The notes beneath the pieces were generated by a model. It saw nothing but the letters and a program-made list of their open reading frames with translations, was not told the origin of the DNA and searched no databases. This document shows, piece by piece, positions 10,275 to 17,984 of a stretch of DNA of 40,887 nt. The position numbers and the translations under genes were made by a program. The stretch's first letter is position 1, and every line of letters begins with the position of its first letter. Source of the stretch: an uncultured Neglectibacter sp. (GTDB taxonomy: Bacteria > Bacillota > Clostridia > Oscillospirales > Acutalibacteraceae); the NCBI GenBank assembly GCA_904391645.1, contig CAJFMJ010000003.1:1-40887 (forward strand), read 5' to 3'.

Positions 10275-10282
10275 ACCCTCCC
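10252..10282 (-). terminator. Intrinsic terminator of the rsmE/SDR operon
   Basis: Minus strand: GGGAGGGTT pairs with AATCCTCCC (one G-T wobble) around a five-base loop TGACA, followed by TTTTCTTA. It ends the SDR gene, whose stop is about 60 bases upstream. Confidence 0.75.
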
Positions 10283-10341
10283 CTGTCCAGATTCCCCTCC
10301 CTGGGGGACAATGTTTTAGAATCTTTTCCCAAAACAAAAAC

Positions 10342-11067
10342 TCAGATCACCAGCCCGCCGTTGAGCCCCAGCACCTGCCCGGTGAGGAACTCCTGTTCCA
10401 GCAGGAACGCCGCGGCCTGGGCCACCTCTTCCGGGGTGCCGATCCGCTCCAGGGGCGTTTCCTCCCGGAGGGCATCCAGGTCCGCCGGGGAAAGGTCCCC
10501 GTTCATGGGGGTGTCGATCACCCCGGGGGCCAGGCAGTTGACCCGCACCCCCGAAGGGCCCTCCTCCTTGGCCAGGGCTTTCGTCAGGCCGATGACCCCT
10601 GCTTTCGCCGCGGAATAGGCCGCCTCGCAGGAGGCGCCCACCTGGCCCCACATGGAGCTGACGTTGACGATGCTCCCCCGCTTTTGCCGGATCATGGGGG
10701 GCAGCGCCCGGCGGCAGCACAGGAACACGCTGGTCAGGTCTGCATCCAGCACCCCCTGCCAGTCAGCCAGGGTCATGTGGGTAAACAGGCCCTTCCAGGC
10801 GGTACCGGCGTTGTTCACCAGGCCCTCCAAAAAGCCGAAGTCCCTCTCGGCAGCCTCAAACAGGGCCTCCACCTGGGCCTCCTGGGTCAAGTCTGCCTGA
10901 TAGGTACGGGCCATGCCCCCCAGCCGGCGGATATCCTCCTCCACAGCCAGGGCAGCTTCTCGGTTCTTGTGGTAGTGGAGGGCCACCCCCCACCCACGAT
11001 GGGCAAGCTCCAGGGCCATGGCACGACCCAGGCCTCCCGAGGCACCGGTCACCAAGACGCTTTTCAC
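10342..11067 (-). CDS. FabG-like short-chain dehydrogenase/reductase
   Basis: A second SDR of 241 residues. It has the NAD(P) loop TGASGGLG (7-14), NNAG, catalytic Tyr and Lys in YSAAKAG and the FabG-like ending TGQVLGLNGGLVI. By sequence it could be a 3-oxoacyl-ACP reductase, but it lies outside the fab operon, translationally coupled (4-bp ATGA overlap) to rsmE, with its own terminator. Its substrate is therefore open. It differs clearly from FabG at 6395-7132, for example NYHKNREAAL-like residues replacing the VGPEEPA segment, so it is not a recent duplicate. Confidence 0.85.
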   Translation of the reverse strand: MKSVLVTGASGGLGRAMALELAHRGWGVALHYHKNREAALAVEEDIRRLGGMARTYQADLTQEAQVEALFEAAERDFGFLEGLVNNAGTAWKGLFTHMTLADWQGVLDADLTSVFLCCRRALPPMIRQKRGSIVNVSSMWGQVGASCEAAYSAAKAGVIGLTKALAKEEGPSGVRVNCLAPGVIDTPMNGDLSPADLDALREETPLERIGTPEEVAQAAAFLLEQEFLTGQVLGLNGGLVI

Positions 11068-11810
11068 AGCTTCTCCCTCCTCTCCAATTCCATGTCGCCT
11101 TTCTCATAAAAAATACAGGCCAGCGCCGCCAAGGGGGCGGTTTCCGTGCGGAGGATCCTGGGCCCCAGGGTGAGCACCTTCCCTCCCAGGGACTGGGCCA
11201 GGGCCGCCTCTTCCGGGGAGAAGCCCCCCTCCGGCCCCACGAACACGAACAGCCGCTGCCCGGCGGTTTTCAGGGCAGCTTTCAGGCTCTCTTCCCCCCG
11301 CTCGTAGAAAAACAGGATCTCCCCTTCCCGGGCGGCGGTTTCCAGGGCCTTTTTCAAAGACGCCGGTTCCAGCACCCGGGGGATGATCCCCCGGCCGCTT
11401 TGCATGGCCGCTTCCCGGGCGATCTTTTGCAGCCGGGCCGTTTTCTTCCCGGCGGACTTCTCATCCAGCCGCACCACGCACCGGGCGCTCTCCACCGGCC
11501 AGATCTCCGCTGCCCCCAGCTCCACTGCCTTTTGGGTGACGGTTTCCAGCTTGTCGCCCTTGGCCAGGCACTGGCACACGGTGACTTTCGCCGCCGGCTC
11601 GCTGCTGGTGGGGACAGCCTCCCCCACCTGGACCAAGGCCCCCTCCCCGGTGCAGGAGAGGATCACCCCCGGGTAGTCCCAGCCTTGGCCGTCGCACAAG
11701 GTCAGCTCCTCCCCCGGCCGCATCCGCAGGGACTTGGCAATGTGCCTGCCGTCCTCCCCACCGATGAAAAATTCCCCAGCGGGCGTTTCGTCCACAAAAA
11801 ATCGAGGCAT
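11064..11810 (-). CDS. rsmE: 16S rRNA (uracil(1498)-N3)-methyltransferase
   Basis: SPOUT-class methyltransferase modifying U1498 of 16S rRNA. The N-terminal ~70 residues form the PUA-like RNA-binding part (MPRFFVDE..HIAKSLRMRPGEELTL). The C-terminal knotted domain carries VFVGPEGGFSPEEAA and LGPRILRTETAPLAAL, the SAM-binding hallmarks. Length 248 is normal. The start has GGGGGAGG close upstream. It is the first gene of a two-gene operon read from the promoter at 11833-11862. Confidence 0.95.
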   Translation of the reverse strand: MPRFFVDETPAGEFFIGGEDGRHIAKSLRMRPGEELTLCDGQGWDYPGVILSCTGEGALVQVGEAVPTSSEPAAKVTVCQCLAKGDKLETVTQKAVELGAAEIWPVESARCVVRLDEKSAGKKTARLQKIAREAAMQSGRGIIPRVLEPASLKKALETAAREGEILFFYERGEESLKAALKTAGQRLFVFVGPEGGFSPEEAALAQSLGGKVLTLGPRILRTETAPLAALACIFYEKGDMELERREKL

Positions 11811-11832
11811 GGTCCTCCCCCTTTCTCCCCTG

Positions 11833-11862
11833 ATTCTATCCTCCCGGCCCCCTGTTTGTCAA
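11833..11862 (-). promoter_or_regulatory. Promoter of rsmE
   Basis: Minus strand: TTGACA (11862-11857), 18-base spacer, TAGAAT (11838-11833). The predicted start is only about 20 bases before the rsmE ATG. Confidence 0.75.
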
Positions 11863-11947
11863 TGTCCGCCGTGCAATTTGCCCCGGCCGGCCCCTGCTGT
11901 GGGCTTGGCTGGCGGCCAGATTGGGTGGTGATTTTTGCGGGGAACTG

Positions 11948-11956
11948 TGCTATAAT
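11948..11956 (+). promoter_or_regulatory. Extended -10 promoter for the lipoprotein/two-component operon
   Basis: TGC followed by a perfect TATAAT (11951-11956). No convincing -35 hexamer is at the right distance, which is compatible with an extended -10 promoter. It is divergent from the rsmE promoter and about 75 bases before the ATG at 12031. Confidence 0.6.
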
Positions 11957-12030
11957 GATTGGGAATAGATTTTTTTACCACTTTTTGGAACCGTCGGCTG
12001 GGCAGCCGCCCGCCGGGAAAGGAGGAGCCC

Positions 12031-13401
12031 ATGAAGATCCAGCCCATCAAGCGCTTGGCCTCTCTGGCCTTGGGCGCGGTGCTGTGCCTGGCCCAGGCAG
12101 GGTGCTCCTTCTCCGGGCTGGACGCCCAGAACCTGATGTCCCCGCCCCGGGCCAGCATGGACCAACAGGGCATTTACGAGCTCCTCCAAGGGGACCAGCA
12201 AGAGCTGACGTTGGTGTACCCCAAGCGGGGGGACCACCGCTCGGCCATCATCATGCACGACTGGTCGGGGGACGGCGTGGAAGACGCGGTGGGCTTTGTA
12301 GCCCTGGACCGGGGCGTGGAGGTCCACTTTTTGGAAAAGAGCCAGGGCGGCTGGCGGGCAGCTGCCTCCTTTGGGAACACTGCCACCCAGGTGGACCTGG
12401 TGTGCTTTGGGGACTTGAACGGCGACGGCGTGGAAGACGTGATCATCGGCTGGGGCAGTACCACCGGCACCACAGGCCGCACGGCCTCTGTTTCCGCCTA
12501 CCTCTACCAGGAGGGGAACGTCACTAAATACTCCCTGGGCACTTACGGCGAGCTGGCCCTCACAGACTTTGACGAAAACGGCATTTACGAAGTATTTACC
12601 GTGGATATGTACATTGCCGCCGAGGAGGAGGGCGCTGTAGACCTTCCCGCAACGGCCCACGTGTACGCCTGGCAGGAAGACACCCTCCGGGAGGTTCACA
12701 CCGCCAGCGCCGACAACTCCATCACCAGCTATGTTTCCATCCAGTTCGGCAAACTGGGCAGGGGCCTTTACGGGGTGGTGGTGGACGGCGCCAAGGCCGA
12801 CGGCAGCATGACCACCCAGGTGTTCACCCTGCAAAACGGCCTGCTGAAAAACGACCCCGCCGGGGTGAACACTCAAAGCTATCAAAACCCGTTTGCCAGG
12901 CCGTCCTCGGCCATTTACACCTCCCAGGACATCAACGGCGACGGGCTGTTGGAGCTGCCGGTGGTCAGCCTGCTGCCGGGCCTGCCCGAAGGCGTTTCCC
13001 TCGATTCCACCAGCTACCAGGTGGAGTGGGTCAGCTTCCAGCCCCCGGGGGCCTCTAAAACGGCCCTCACCGCCCTGATGAACCTGGGCGAGAACTACTG
13101 GTTCCGGCTGCCCCAGGGGCTTTTGGGCAAGCTCTCCGCCTCCAACAACACCTCCACCCGCACGGTGACCTACACCGAGGTGGTCACGGCGGAGGACTCC
13201 TCCCAGCTGCTGGGCTCGCCGCTGTTTGCCATCCGGGTGTTCACCCGCTCGGCTTGGGACAGCCGGGGCACCACCAGCGGCTACGAGCTTTTGGCGGAAC
13301 GAGGCGACCTTGTATACGGCATCCAGACCTTCACCCAAGACGCCACCTATCTTCGGGCCATTGCCCAGGTGAAACGGTACTTCACGGTGATCCAGGAATA
13401 A
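12031..13401 (+). CDS. Predicted lipoprotein with FG-GAP/VCBS-like Asp-rich repeats
   Basis: Function not recognised. The 456-residue protein starts at an ATG preceded by GGAGGAG. Residues 1-25 are a lipoprotein-like signal peptide with Cys25 as likely lipid-attachment site (LAQAGC; the -3 Gln is atypical for a lipobox). The rest is predicted extracellular and contains at least four Asp/Asn/Gly loops of the FG-GAP/VCBS integrin-like or calcium-binding type: DWSGDGVEDAV, DLNGDGVEDVI, DFDENGIYEVF and DINGDGLLELP. These suggest a beta-propeller-like fold. It lies directly before a two-component pair, so it may be an accessory sensor or a surface protein in the same circuit; that link is inference from position. 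Confidence 0.8.
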   Translation: MKIQPIKRLASLALGAVLCLAQAGCSFSGLDAQNLMSPPRASMDQQGIYELLQGDQQELTLVYPKRGDHRSAIIMHDWSGDGVEDAVGFVALDRGVEVHFLEKSQGGWRAAASFGNTATQVDLVCFGDLNGDGVEDVIIGWGSTTGTTGRTASVSAYLYQEGNVTKYSLGTYGELALTDFDENGIYEVFTVDMYIAAEEEGAVDLPATAHVYAWQEDTLREVHTASADNSITSYVSIQFGKLGRGLYGVVVDGAKADGSMTTQVFTLQNGLLKNDPAGVNTQSYQNPFARPSSAIYTSQDINGDGLLELPVVSLLPGLPEGVSLDSTSYQVEWVSFQPPGASKTALTALMNLGENYWFRLPQGLLGKLSASNNTSTRTVTYTEVVTAEDSSQLLGSPLFAIRVFTRSAWDSRGTTSGYELLAERGDLVYGIQTFTQDATYLRAIAQVKRYFTVIQE

Positions 13402-13406
13402 TTTCG

Positions 13407-13428
13407 GGCACGGCCAACCTGCCGTGCC
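13407..13428 (+). other. Stem-loop between lipoprotein gene and response regulator
   Basis: Perfect 8-bp stem GGCACGGC/GCCGTGCC with six-base loop and no following T-run. It lies between the stop at 13401 and the ribosome site of the regulator and may tune read-through or mRNA decay. Confidence 0.5.
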
Positions 13429-13453
13429 GGTTGTGAGAAAGGGGCATTTCTCT

Positions 13454-14158
13454 ATGCGGAAGATCCTTGTGGCAGAAGACGAACAGAACATCCGGGAATT
13501 TGTGGTCATCAACTTGCAGCGGGCCGGCTATGAAACCTTTGAGGCGGAAACCGGCGACCAGGCCCTGGAGCTTTACGACCGGGAAAAAGGGGATTTCGAC
13601 GTGGCGGTGCTGGACATCATGATGCCCGGCAGCCACGACGGCCTGGCGGTGTGCAAAGAGCTGCGGCGGAAAAACCCCTCCATCGGCATCATCCTGCTGT
13701 CTGCCCGCACCCAGGAGATGGACAAGGTGTCCGGCCTGATGATGGGCGCCGACGACTATGTGACCAAGCCCTTCTCCCCCTCGGAGCTGGTGGCCCGGGT
13801 GGACGCCATTTACCGCCGGGTGGCCCTGGCCTCGGACAGGCGGGACAGCGACACCCGGGACGAGCTGCTTTCCGGGGAGTTCTCCCTGAACCTGCGCAAC
13901 CGCTCTTTCCGCAAAAACGGCAAACCCATCGAGCTGACCCAGGTGGAGTTCCAAATTATGGAGTACTTTTTCTCCAACCCGGGGGTGGCCCTGAACCGGG
14001 GGGATATTTTAAAGCACGTGTGGGGCGCCGGCTACACCGGCGAGGAAAAGATCGTGGACGTGAACATCCGGCGCCTGCGCATGAAGGTGGAGGAAGAGCC
14101 CTCCAACCCCCAGCACATTGTCACCGTCTGGGGCCTGGGTTACCGCTGGGACGCCTAG
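13454..14158 (+). CDS. OmpR/PhoB-family response regulator
   Basis: DNA-binding regulator, presumed partner of the kinase that follows. The receiver domain (about residues 1-120) has the acidic pair in VAEDEQ, the phospho-acceptor Asp in AVLDIMMPG, the Ser in LLSARTQ and Lys in VTKPFSP. The post-Asp loop reads MPGSHDG, one residue longer than the usual MPGMDG. The C-terminal winged-helix domain (about 135-234) has ELTQVEFQIMEYF and VDVNIRRLRMKVE. The start at 13454 gives MRKILVAEDE at the normal position and 234 residues. Its targets are unknown. Confidence 0.93.
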   Translation: MRKILVAEDEQNIREFVVINLQRAGYETFEAETGDQALELYDREKGDFDVAVLDIMMPGSHDGLAVCKELRRKNPSIGIILLSARTQEMDKVSGLMMGADDYVTKPFSPSELVARVDAIYRRVALASDRRDSDTRDELLSGEFSLNLRNRSFRKNGKPIELTQVEFQIMEYFFSNPGVALNRGDILKHVWGAGYTGEEKIVDVNIRRLRMKVEEEPSNPQHIVTVWGLGYRWDA

Positions 14159-14280
14159 CGCCCGCACCTGCGGTGAGCACTCCGCCCATCTGCCTGCGGC
14201 AGGGGCGGGGGCGAGCTGCCCCCCAGCGGGATGGGGTTCCCGACCAGCATCGCGAAGAGCTCAGCCCGAGCACGGGCAGA
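14159..14280. repeat. Dispersed hairpin repeat, locus R1 (between regulator and kinase genes)
   Basis: Fills most of the 135-base gap between the two genes. In reverse complement, 14161-14240 resembles 30430-30520 closely, sharing a run around ctgcctgcggcaggggcggg. It holds a two-part hairpin CGCCC (14183-14187)/GGGCG (14203-14207) enclosing CTGCC/GGCAG. At 14258-14277 it carries the small module described in the findings: stem GCCCG/CGGGC with loop TGCT when read on the minus strand. Only the end of the gap (AAGGAGG) belongs to the kinase gene. Confidence 0.72.
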
Positions 14281-14293
14281 AAGGAGGATTGCC

Positions 14294-15763
14294 ATGTTTT
14301 CCAAAGGGGTTTCCCGCCGCTGGATGGTCAACACCATCGGCGTGGTGTTTTTCATTTTGCTCATCTCCATCACCACCCTGTCCTTAATGGTGAAAAGCTC
14401 CACCTACAACAGCATTGAACAGACCCTCAACGGCCGGGCCGACGAGCTGCTCAACTGGCTTTCCTCCAGCTCTGGGCAGCCCTTTACCGGCATTGTCCGG
14501 GACTATATTGCAGCTTTTCAGGACAAGAACCAAATGGAAATCATGGCCCTGGACCAAAACGGCCAAGTGTTCATCACCTCCACCGGCTTTGAACCGGACC
14601 ACAACCAGGAAATGCCCGACTATGAAACGGCCCTGCAAAACCCCAAGGGGGAGGGCCAGTGGATCGGCACCCTGAACACCGGGGAAAAAGCCATGGCCAT
14701 CACCCGGGTGATCCGGGACGAAAACGGCGGGCTCATCGGCTCGGTGCGGTACCTGGTGTCCATGGAGCGGGCCGACCAGCAGATCACCTGGGTGATCCTG
14801 CTGCTGGTGGTGGTGGGGATCGTGATCCTGCTGCTGCTGATCCTGTCCGGCGTGTACTTCATCCGCTCCATCCTGGTGCCGGTGCGGCAATTGAGCCAAA
14901 GCGCCCGGCAGATCGCCCAGGGTGACTTTGCGGTGCGCATCGACAAGGCCAAGGACGACGAGATCGGCGACCTGTGCGACGCCATCAACGACATGGCCGG
15001 GGAGCTGGGCGCCTCGGAGCAGCTGAAAAACGACTTTATCTCCTCGGTTTCCCACGAGCTGCGCACCCCCCTCACCGCCATCAAAGGCTGGGCCGAAACC
15101 CTGCAAGAGGGCGCCGACCCGGTCACCACGGAAAAAGGCATGAACGTCATCATCCGGGAGTCGGAACGGCTTTCCGGGCTGGTGGAGGAACTGCTGGACT
15201 TCTCCCGGCTGCAGAACAACCGGATGCGGCTGATGGTCACCAAGCTGGACATCCTGGCAGAGCTGGACGAGGCGGTGTATATGTTCACCGACCGGGCCCG
15301 CACCGAGGGCAAGCAGCTCCACTATGAGGAAACCCCCTCCCTGCCCCCTGTGTACGGCGACGTGGACCGGCTGCGGCAGGTATTCGTCAACATCATTGAC
15401 AACGCCCTGAAATACACCCGTACCGGGGGGACCATCACCGTGTCCTCCCGGCAGGACAACGGCTGGGTGGAGGTGACCATCAGCGACACCGGCTGCGGCA
15501 TCCCCGCCGAGCACCTGCCCAACGTGAAAAAGAAATTCTACAAGGCCAACCAGCTGGTCCGGGGCTCGGGCATCGGGCTGGCGGTGGCCGATGAGATCGT
15601 CCGCCTCCACGGCGGCGCGCTGGAGATCGAAAGCCAGGAAGGCGTGGGCACCACTGTGACCATCTCCCTGCCCTCCTGCGCCCATCTGGAAGCTGATCCC
15701 CAGCTGACCGACACCCCCGAGCTCTTAAACTTTATCACAGGAAAGGATACCCCCTACGTATGA
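14294..15763 (+). CDS. Membrane sensor histidine kinase
   Basis: 489 residues starting at the ATG behind AAGGAGG. Transmembrane segment 1 spans about 13-33, an extracellular sensing region 34-164, and transmembrane segment 2 about 165-190. HAMP follows at 191-243. The HisKA domain has phospho-acceptor His254 in SVSHELRTPL. The ATPase domain has the N box (VFVNIIDNALKY, Asn366/Asn370), DTGCGIP and GSGIGLAV. The F box is unusual: LPNVKKKFYKANQ, with basic residues where most kinases have IFERFYR. It presumably phosphorylates the regulator at 13454-14158, although a repeat separates the two genes. Its stop overlaps the next start (ATGA). Confidence 0.94.
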   Translation: MFSKGVSRRWMVNTIGVVFFILLISITTLSLMVKSSTYNSIEQTLNGRADELLNWLSSSSGQPFTGIVRDYIAAFQDKNQMEIMALDQNGQVFITSTGFEPDHNQEMPDYETALQNPKGEGQWIGTLNTGEKAMAITRVIRDENGGLIGSVRYLVSMERADQQITWVILLLVVVGIVILLLLILSGVYFIRSILVPVRQLSQSARQIAQGDFAVRIDKAKDDEIGDLCDAINDMAGELGASEQLKNDFISSVSHELRTPLTAIKGWAETLQEGADPVTTEKGMNVIIRESERLSGLVEELLDFSRLQNNRMRLMVTKLDILAELDEAVYMFTDRARTEGKQLHYEETPSLPPVYGDVDRLRQVFVNIIDNALKYTRTGGTITVSSRQDNGWVEVTISDTGCGIPAEHLPNVKKKFYKANQLVRGSGIGLAVADEIVRLHGGALEIESQEGVGTTVTISLPSCAHLEADPQLTDTPELLNFITGKDTPYV

Positions 15764-16698
15764 GCAAGAAAATTACCACCATCGGCGGCCAAGCTTTGAT
15801 GGAAGGCATTATGATGGTGGGCCCCAAGCGCACCGTCGCCGCCTTCTGCGACGAAAACGGCAACATCTCCACCGAGGAGATCACCGTCCCCCGGCTGACC
15901 AAACAATACCCCATCCTGGGCAAACCCTTCATCCGGGGCATTTTCGCCCTGATCGACTCCTTCCGCATGGGCTACAAGGCCCTGTCCCTCTCCGCCGACA
16001 AGATCACCCAAGGGGACGAGGAGGAAGAGCTTTCCGGCGTGGACAAGTGGCTCAACGACCACCTGGGAGAAAAGCTCACCGGCGCCCTGATGGCTGTGGC
16101 CTCCGTGCTGGGCGTGGCCCTGGCGGTGGTGCTGTTCTTCATGCTGCCCACCGTGCTGTTTAACCTGCTGCAAGGGGCGGTGCAATCGAACATCGCCGGG
16201 TGGCGGTCCATCTTCGAGGGCGTCATCCGCATCGCCCTGTTTGTGGGCTATGTGGCCGCCATCGGCATGGTGCCCGACATCAAGCGCACCTTCCAATACC
16301 ACGGCGCGGAACACAAGACCATCTTCTGCTACGAAAACGACCTGCCCCTCACCGTGGAAAACGTCCGGAAGCAGGGGCGGTTCCATCCCCGGTGCGGCAC
16401 CAGCTTCCTGTTGCTGATGCTGCTGCTGGGCATCGTTGTGGGGTTCTTCATCCCCTTCTCCAACCCCTTCCTGCGGACCTTCACCAAGCTGTTGTGCATC
16501 CCGGTGATCATGAACCTGGGCTATGAGATGCAGAAAGCCTGTGCCCGCCACGACAACTGGTTCACCCGGGCGCTGGTTGCCCCCGGCCTGTGGATGCAGC
16601 GCCTGACGGTGAAGGAGCCTGACGACAAGATGATGGAAGCCGCCATCACCGCCATGGAGGCTGTCATTCCGGAAAACGGCGAGGACCTGATCCGGTGA
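15760..16698 (+). CDS. yqhQ: DUF1385 (YqhQ-type) membrane protein
   Basis: Conserved Firmicute protein of unknown biochemical function. MSKKITTIGGQALMEGIMMVG is the family N-terminus. Predicted membrane segments lie at about 107-135 (ALMAVASVLGVALAVVLFFM), 150-172, 222-242 (FLLLMLLLGIVVGFFIPF) and around 250. The soluble stretch YHGAEHKTIFCYE and FHPRCGTSFL are hallmark motifs with conserved His and Cys that could bind metal (inference). Length 312 is normal. It overlaps the kinase gene by 4 bp and prmC by 4 bp, so all are read together. Confidence 0.9.
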   Translation: MSKKITTIGGQALMEGIMMVGPKRTVAAFCDENGNISTEEITVPRLTKQYPILGKPFIRGIFALIDSFRMGYKALSLSADKITQGDEEEELSGVDKWLNDHLGEKLTGALMAVASVLGVALAVVLFFMLPTVLFNLLQGAVQSNIAGWRSIFEGVIRIALFVGYVAAIGMVPDIKRTFQYHGAEHKTIFCYENDLPLTVENVRKQGRFHPRCGTSFLLLMLLLGIVVGFFIPFSNPFLRTFTKLLCIPVIMNLGYEMQKACARHDNWFTRALVAPGLWMQRLTVKEPDDKMMEAAITAMEAVIPENGEDLIR

Positions 16699-17555
16699 CC
16701 TACCAGGAGCTGTACCAGCTGGCCCGGCAGCGGCTGCAAAAAGCGGGGGTGGACTCCCCCGGGGTGGACGCCGCCCTGCTGACCCAGGGCTTCTTAAACC
16801 TGACCCGCACCGGCCTGGCCCTCCACGGGGAGGAAACCCCCACCCCGGAGCAGGAGGCGGCCTTCCTCCAGGCGGTGGAGGAGCGGGCTTCCCGGCGGCC
16901 CCTGCAATACATCCTGGGGGAGTGGGAATTTATGGGGCTTTCCCTGGCGGTGGGAGAAGGCGTCCTCTGCCCCCGGGAGGACACCATCGTGCTGGTGGAA
17001 ACCTTGGCCCGGCGGCTGGAATGCTGCCCCGCCCCCAACGGCCTGGACTTGTGCGCCGGCACCGGGGCAGTGGCCTTGGGGCTTTTGACCCTCCGGCCGG
17101 AAACCACCGCCCAGTGTGTGGAGCTTTCCACCGAGGCCCTGCCCTACCTGCGGGAAAACCTGTCCCGCCACGGCAAGGGGCAGGTCCGCGCCCTGCTGGG
17201 GGACGTGCTCTCCCAGTCGCTTGCCGCTTCGTTTGATCAGGGCAGTTTGGACTTTGTGGCCTCCAACCCACCCTACATTGAAACGGGGGAACTGCCCACC
17301 TTGCAGCCGGAGGTGCAGAAAGAGCCCTCCCTGGCCCTGGACGGCGGGGAGGATGGCCTGCTGTTTTACCGGGCCATTGCCACCCTGTGGGCGCCCCTGG
17401 TGCGCCCCGGCGGCGTGGTGGCGGTGGAGATCGGCGAAACCCAAGGCGCTGCCGTGGCAGAGCTGTTTGCCCAGGCGGGCCTGGAGGACATCCAAGTGGC
17501 ACAGGACTGGTCCGGCCTGGATCGGGTGGTCAGTGGGCGCAGCCCCCTGGGGTGA
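16695..17555 (+). CDS. prmC: Peptide chain release factor N5-glutamine methyltransferase
   Basis: Methylates the Gln of the GGQ loop in release factors RF1/RF2, using SAM. The N-terminal helical domain spans about 1-85, then the Rossmann fold: GLDLCAGTGAVAL (SAM loop) and the catalytic VASNPPYIE motif, which binds the substrate glutamine. The start is a GTG overlapping the DUF1385 stop by 4 bp (GTGA) with GAGG upstream. Length 286 is typical. It is the last gene of the plus-strand operon and is followed by a strong terminator. Confidence 0.95.
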   Translation: MTYQELYQLARQRLQKAGVDSPGVDAALLTQGFLNLTRTGLALHGEETPTPEQEAAFLQAVEERASRRPLQYILGEWEFMGLSLAVGEGVLCPREDTIVLVETLARRLECCPAPNGLDLCAGTGAVALGLLTLRPETTAQCVELSTEALPYLRENLSRHGKGQVRALLGDVLSQSLAASFDQGSLDFVASNPPYIETGELPTLQPEVQKEPSLALDGGEDGLLFYRAIATLWAPLVRPGGVVAVEIGETQGAAVAELFAQAGLEDIQVAQDWSGLDRVVSGRSPLG

Positions 17556-17570
17556 GGCCAGGAATAAAAA

Positions 17571-17604
17571 AGACAGCCAAGCATTTGCCTGGCTGTCTTT
17601 TTTT
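17571..17604 (+). terminator. Bidirectional terminator after prmC
   Basis: Stem AGACAGCCA (17571-17579)/TGGCTGTCT (17590-17598) followed by a T-run on the plus strand and preceded by AAAAA, so it should also stop transcripts coming from potD on the other strand. Confidence 0.88.
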
Positions 17605-17625
17605 CTCGAACGATAGTAGGGCGGA

Positions 17626-17984
17626 CTCGCCCAGCGGGGGCACCCGCTCACACACTAAGGGAAATAAGCTCCCAGGCAACTGCCTGCGCGGACGACCCAC
17701 TGGCCGAAACCTCCGGCGCGGCGTCAAGCCGCCGCCCCAAAGCGCGAATTGCTCCGCCCGAGCACGGGCCAAACCGCGGACAGAACCCTGGCGGGAGCCA
17801 GTATGGAGAGTAAGCGCAGCGCACGAAAGCGCGACTTGCCCAGCGGGGGCACCCGCTCACGCACTAAGGGAAATAAGCTCCCAGGCAACTGCCTGCGCGG
17901 ACGACCCACCGGCCGAAACCTCCGGCGCGGCGTCAAGCCGCCGCCCCAAAGCGCGACTCGCCCAGCGGGGGCACCCGCTCACTG
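17626..17984. repeat. Dispersed hairpin repeat, locus R2 (tandem copies between prmC and potD)
   Basis: Two 119-bp copies (17629-17747 and 17838-17956) differ at only two positions and have a 209-bp period. A third, partial copy (17951-17984) reaches the potD stop codon. Each copy contains the stem GCGGG/CCCGC with a four-base loop, a CAGGCA/TGCCTG hairpin and a GCGGC/GCCGC hairpin. Between the copies (17741-17830) lies another small module (GCCCG/CGGGC) and the shared motif GTGCGCTGCGCTTACTC in reverse orientation. This is all that the 423-base gap holds besides the prmC terminator; no gene is evident. Confidence 0.85.

Noticed and set aside
10260-10282. FabT- or FapR-type operator upstream of fabH
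   Set aside because: The TTTG/CAAA inverted repeat is shorter than known FabT sites and is fully explained by the terminator hairpin; kept only as a side possibility.
17629-17984. CRISPR array
   Set aside because: Only two full units of 119 bp with a 209-bp period, no regular short repeats or spacers and no cas genes.
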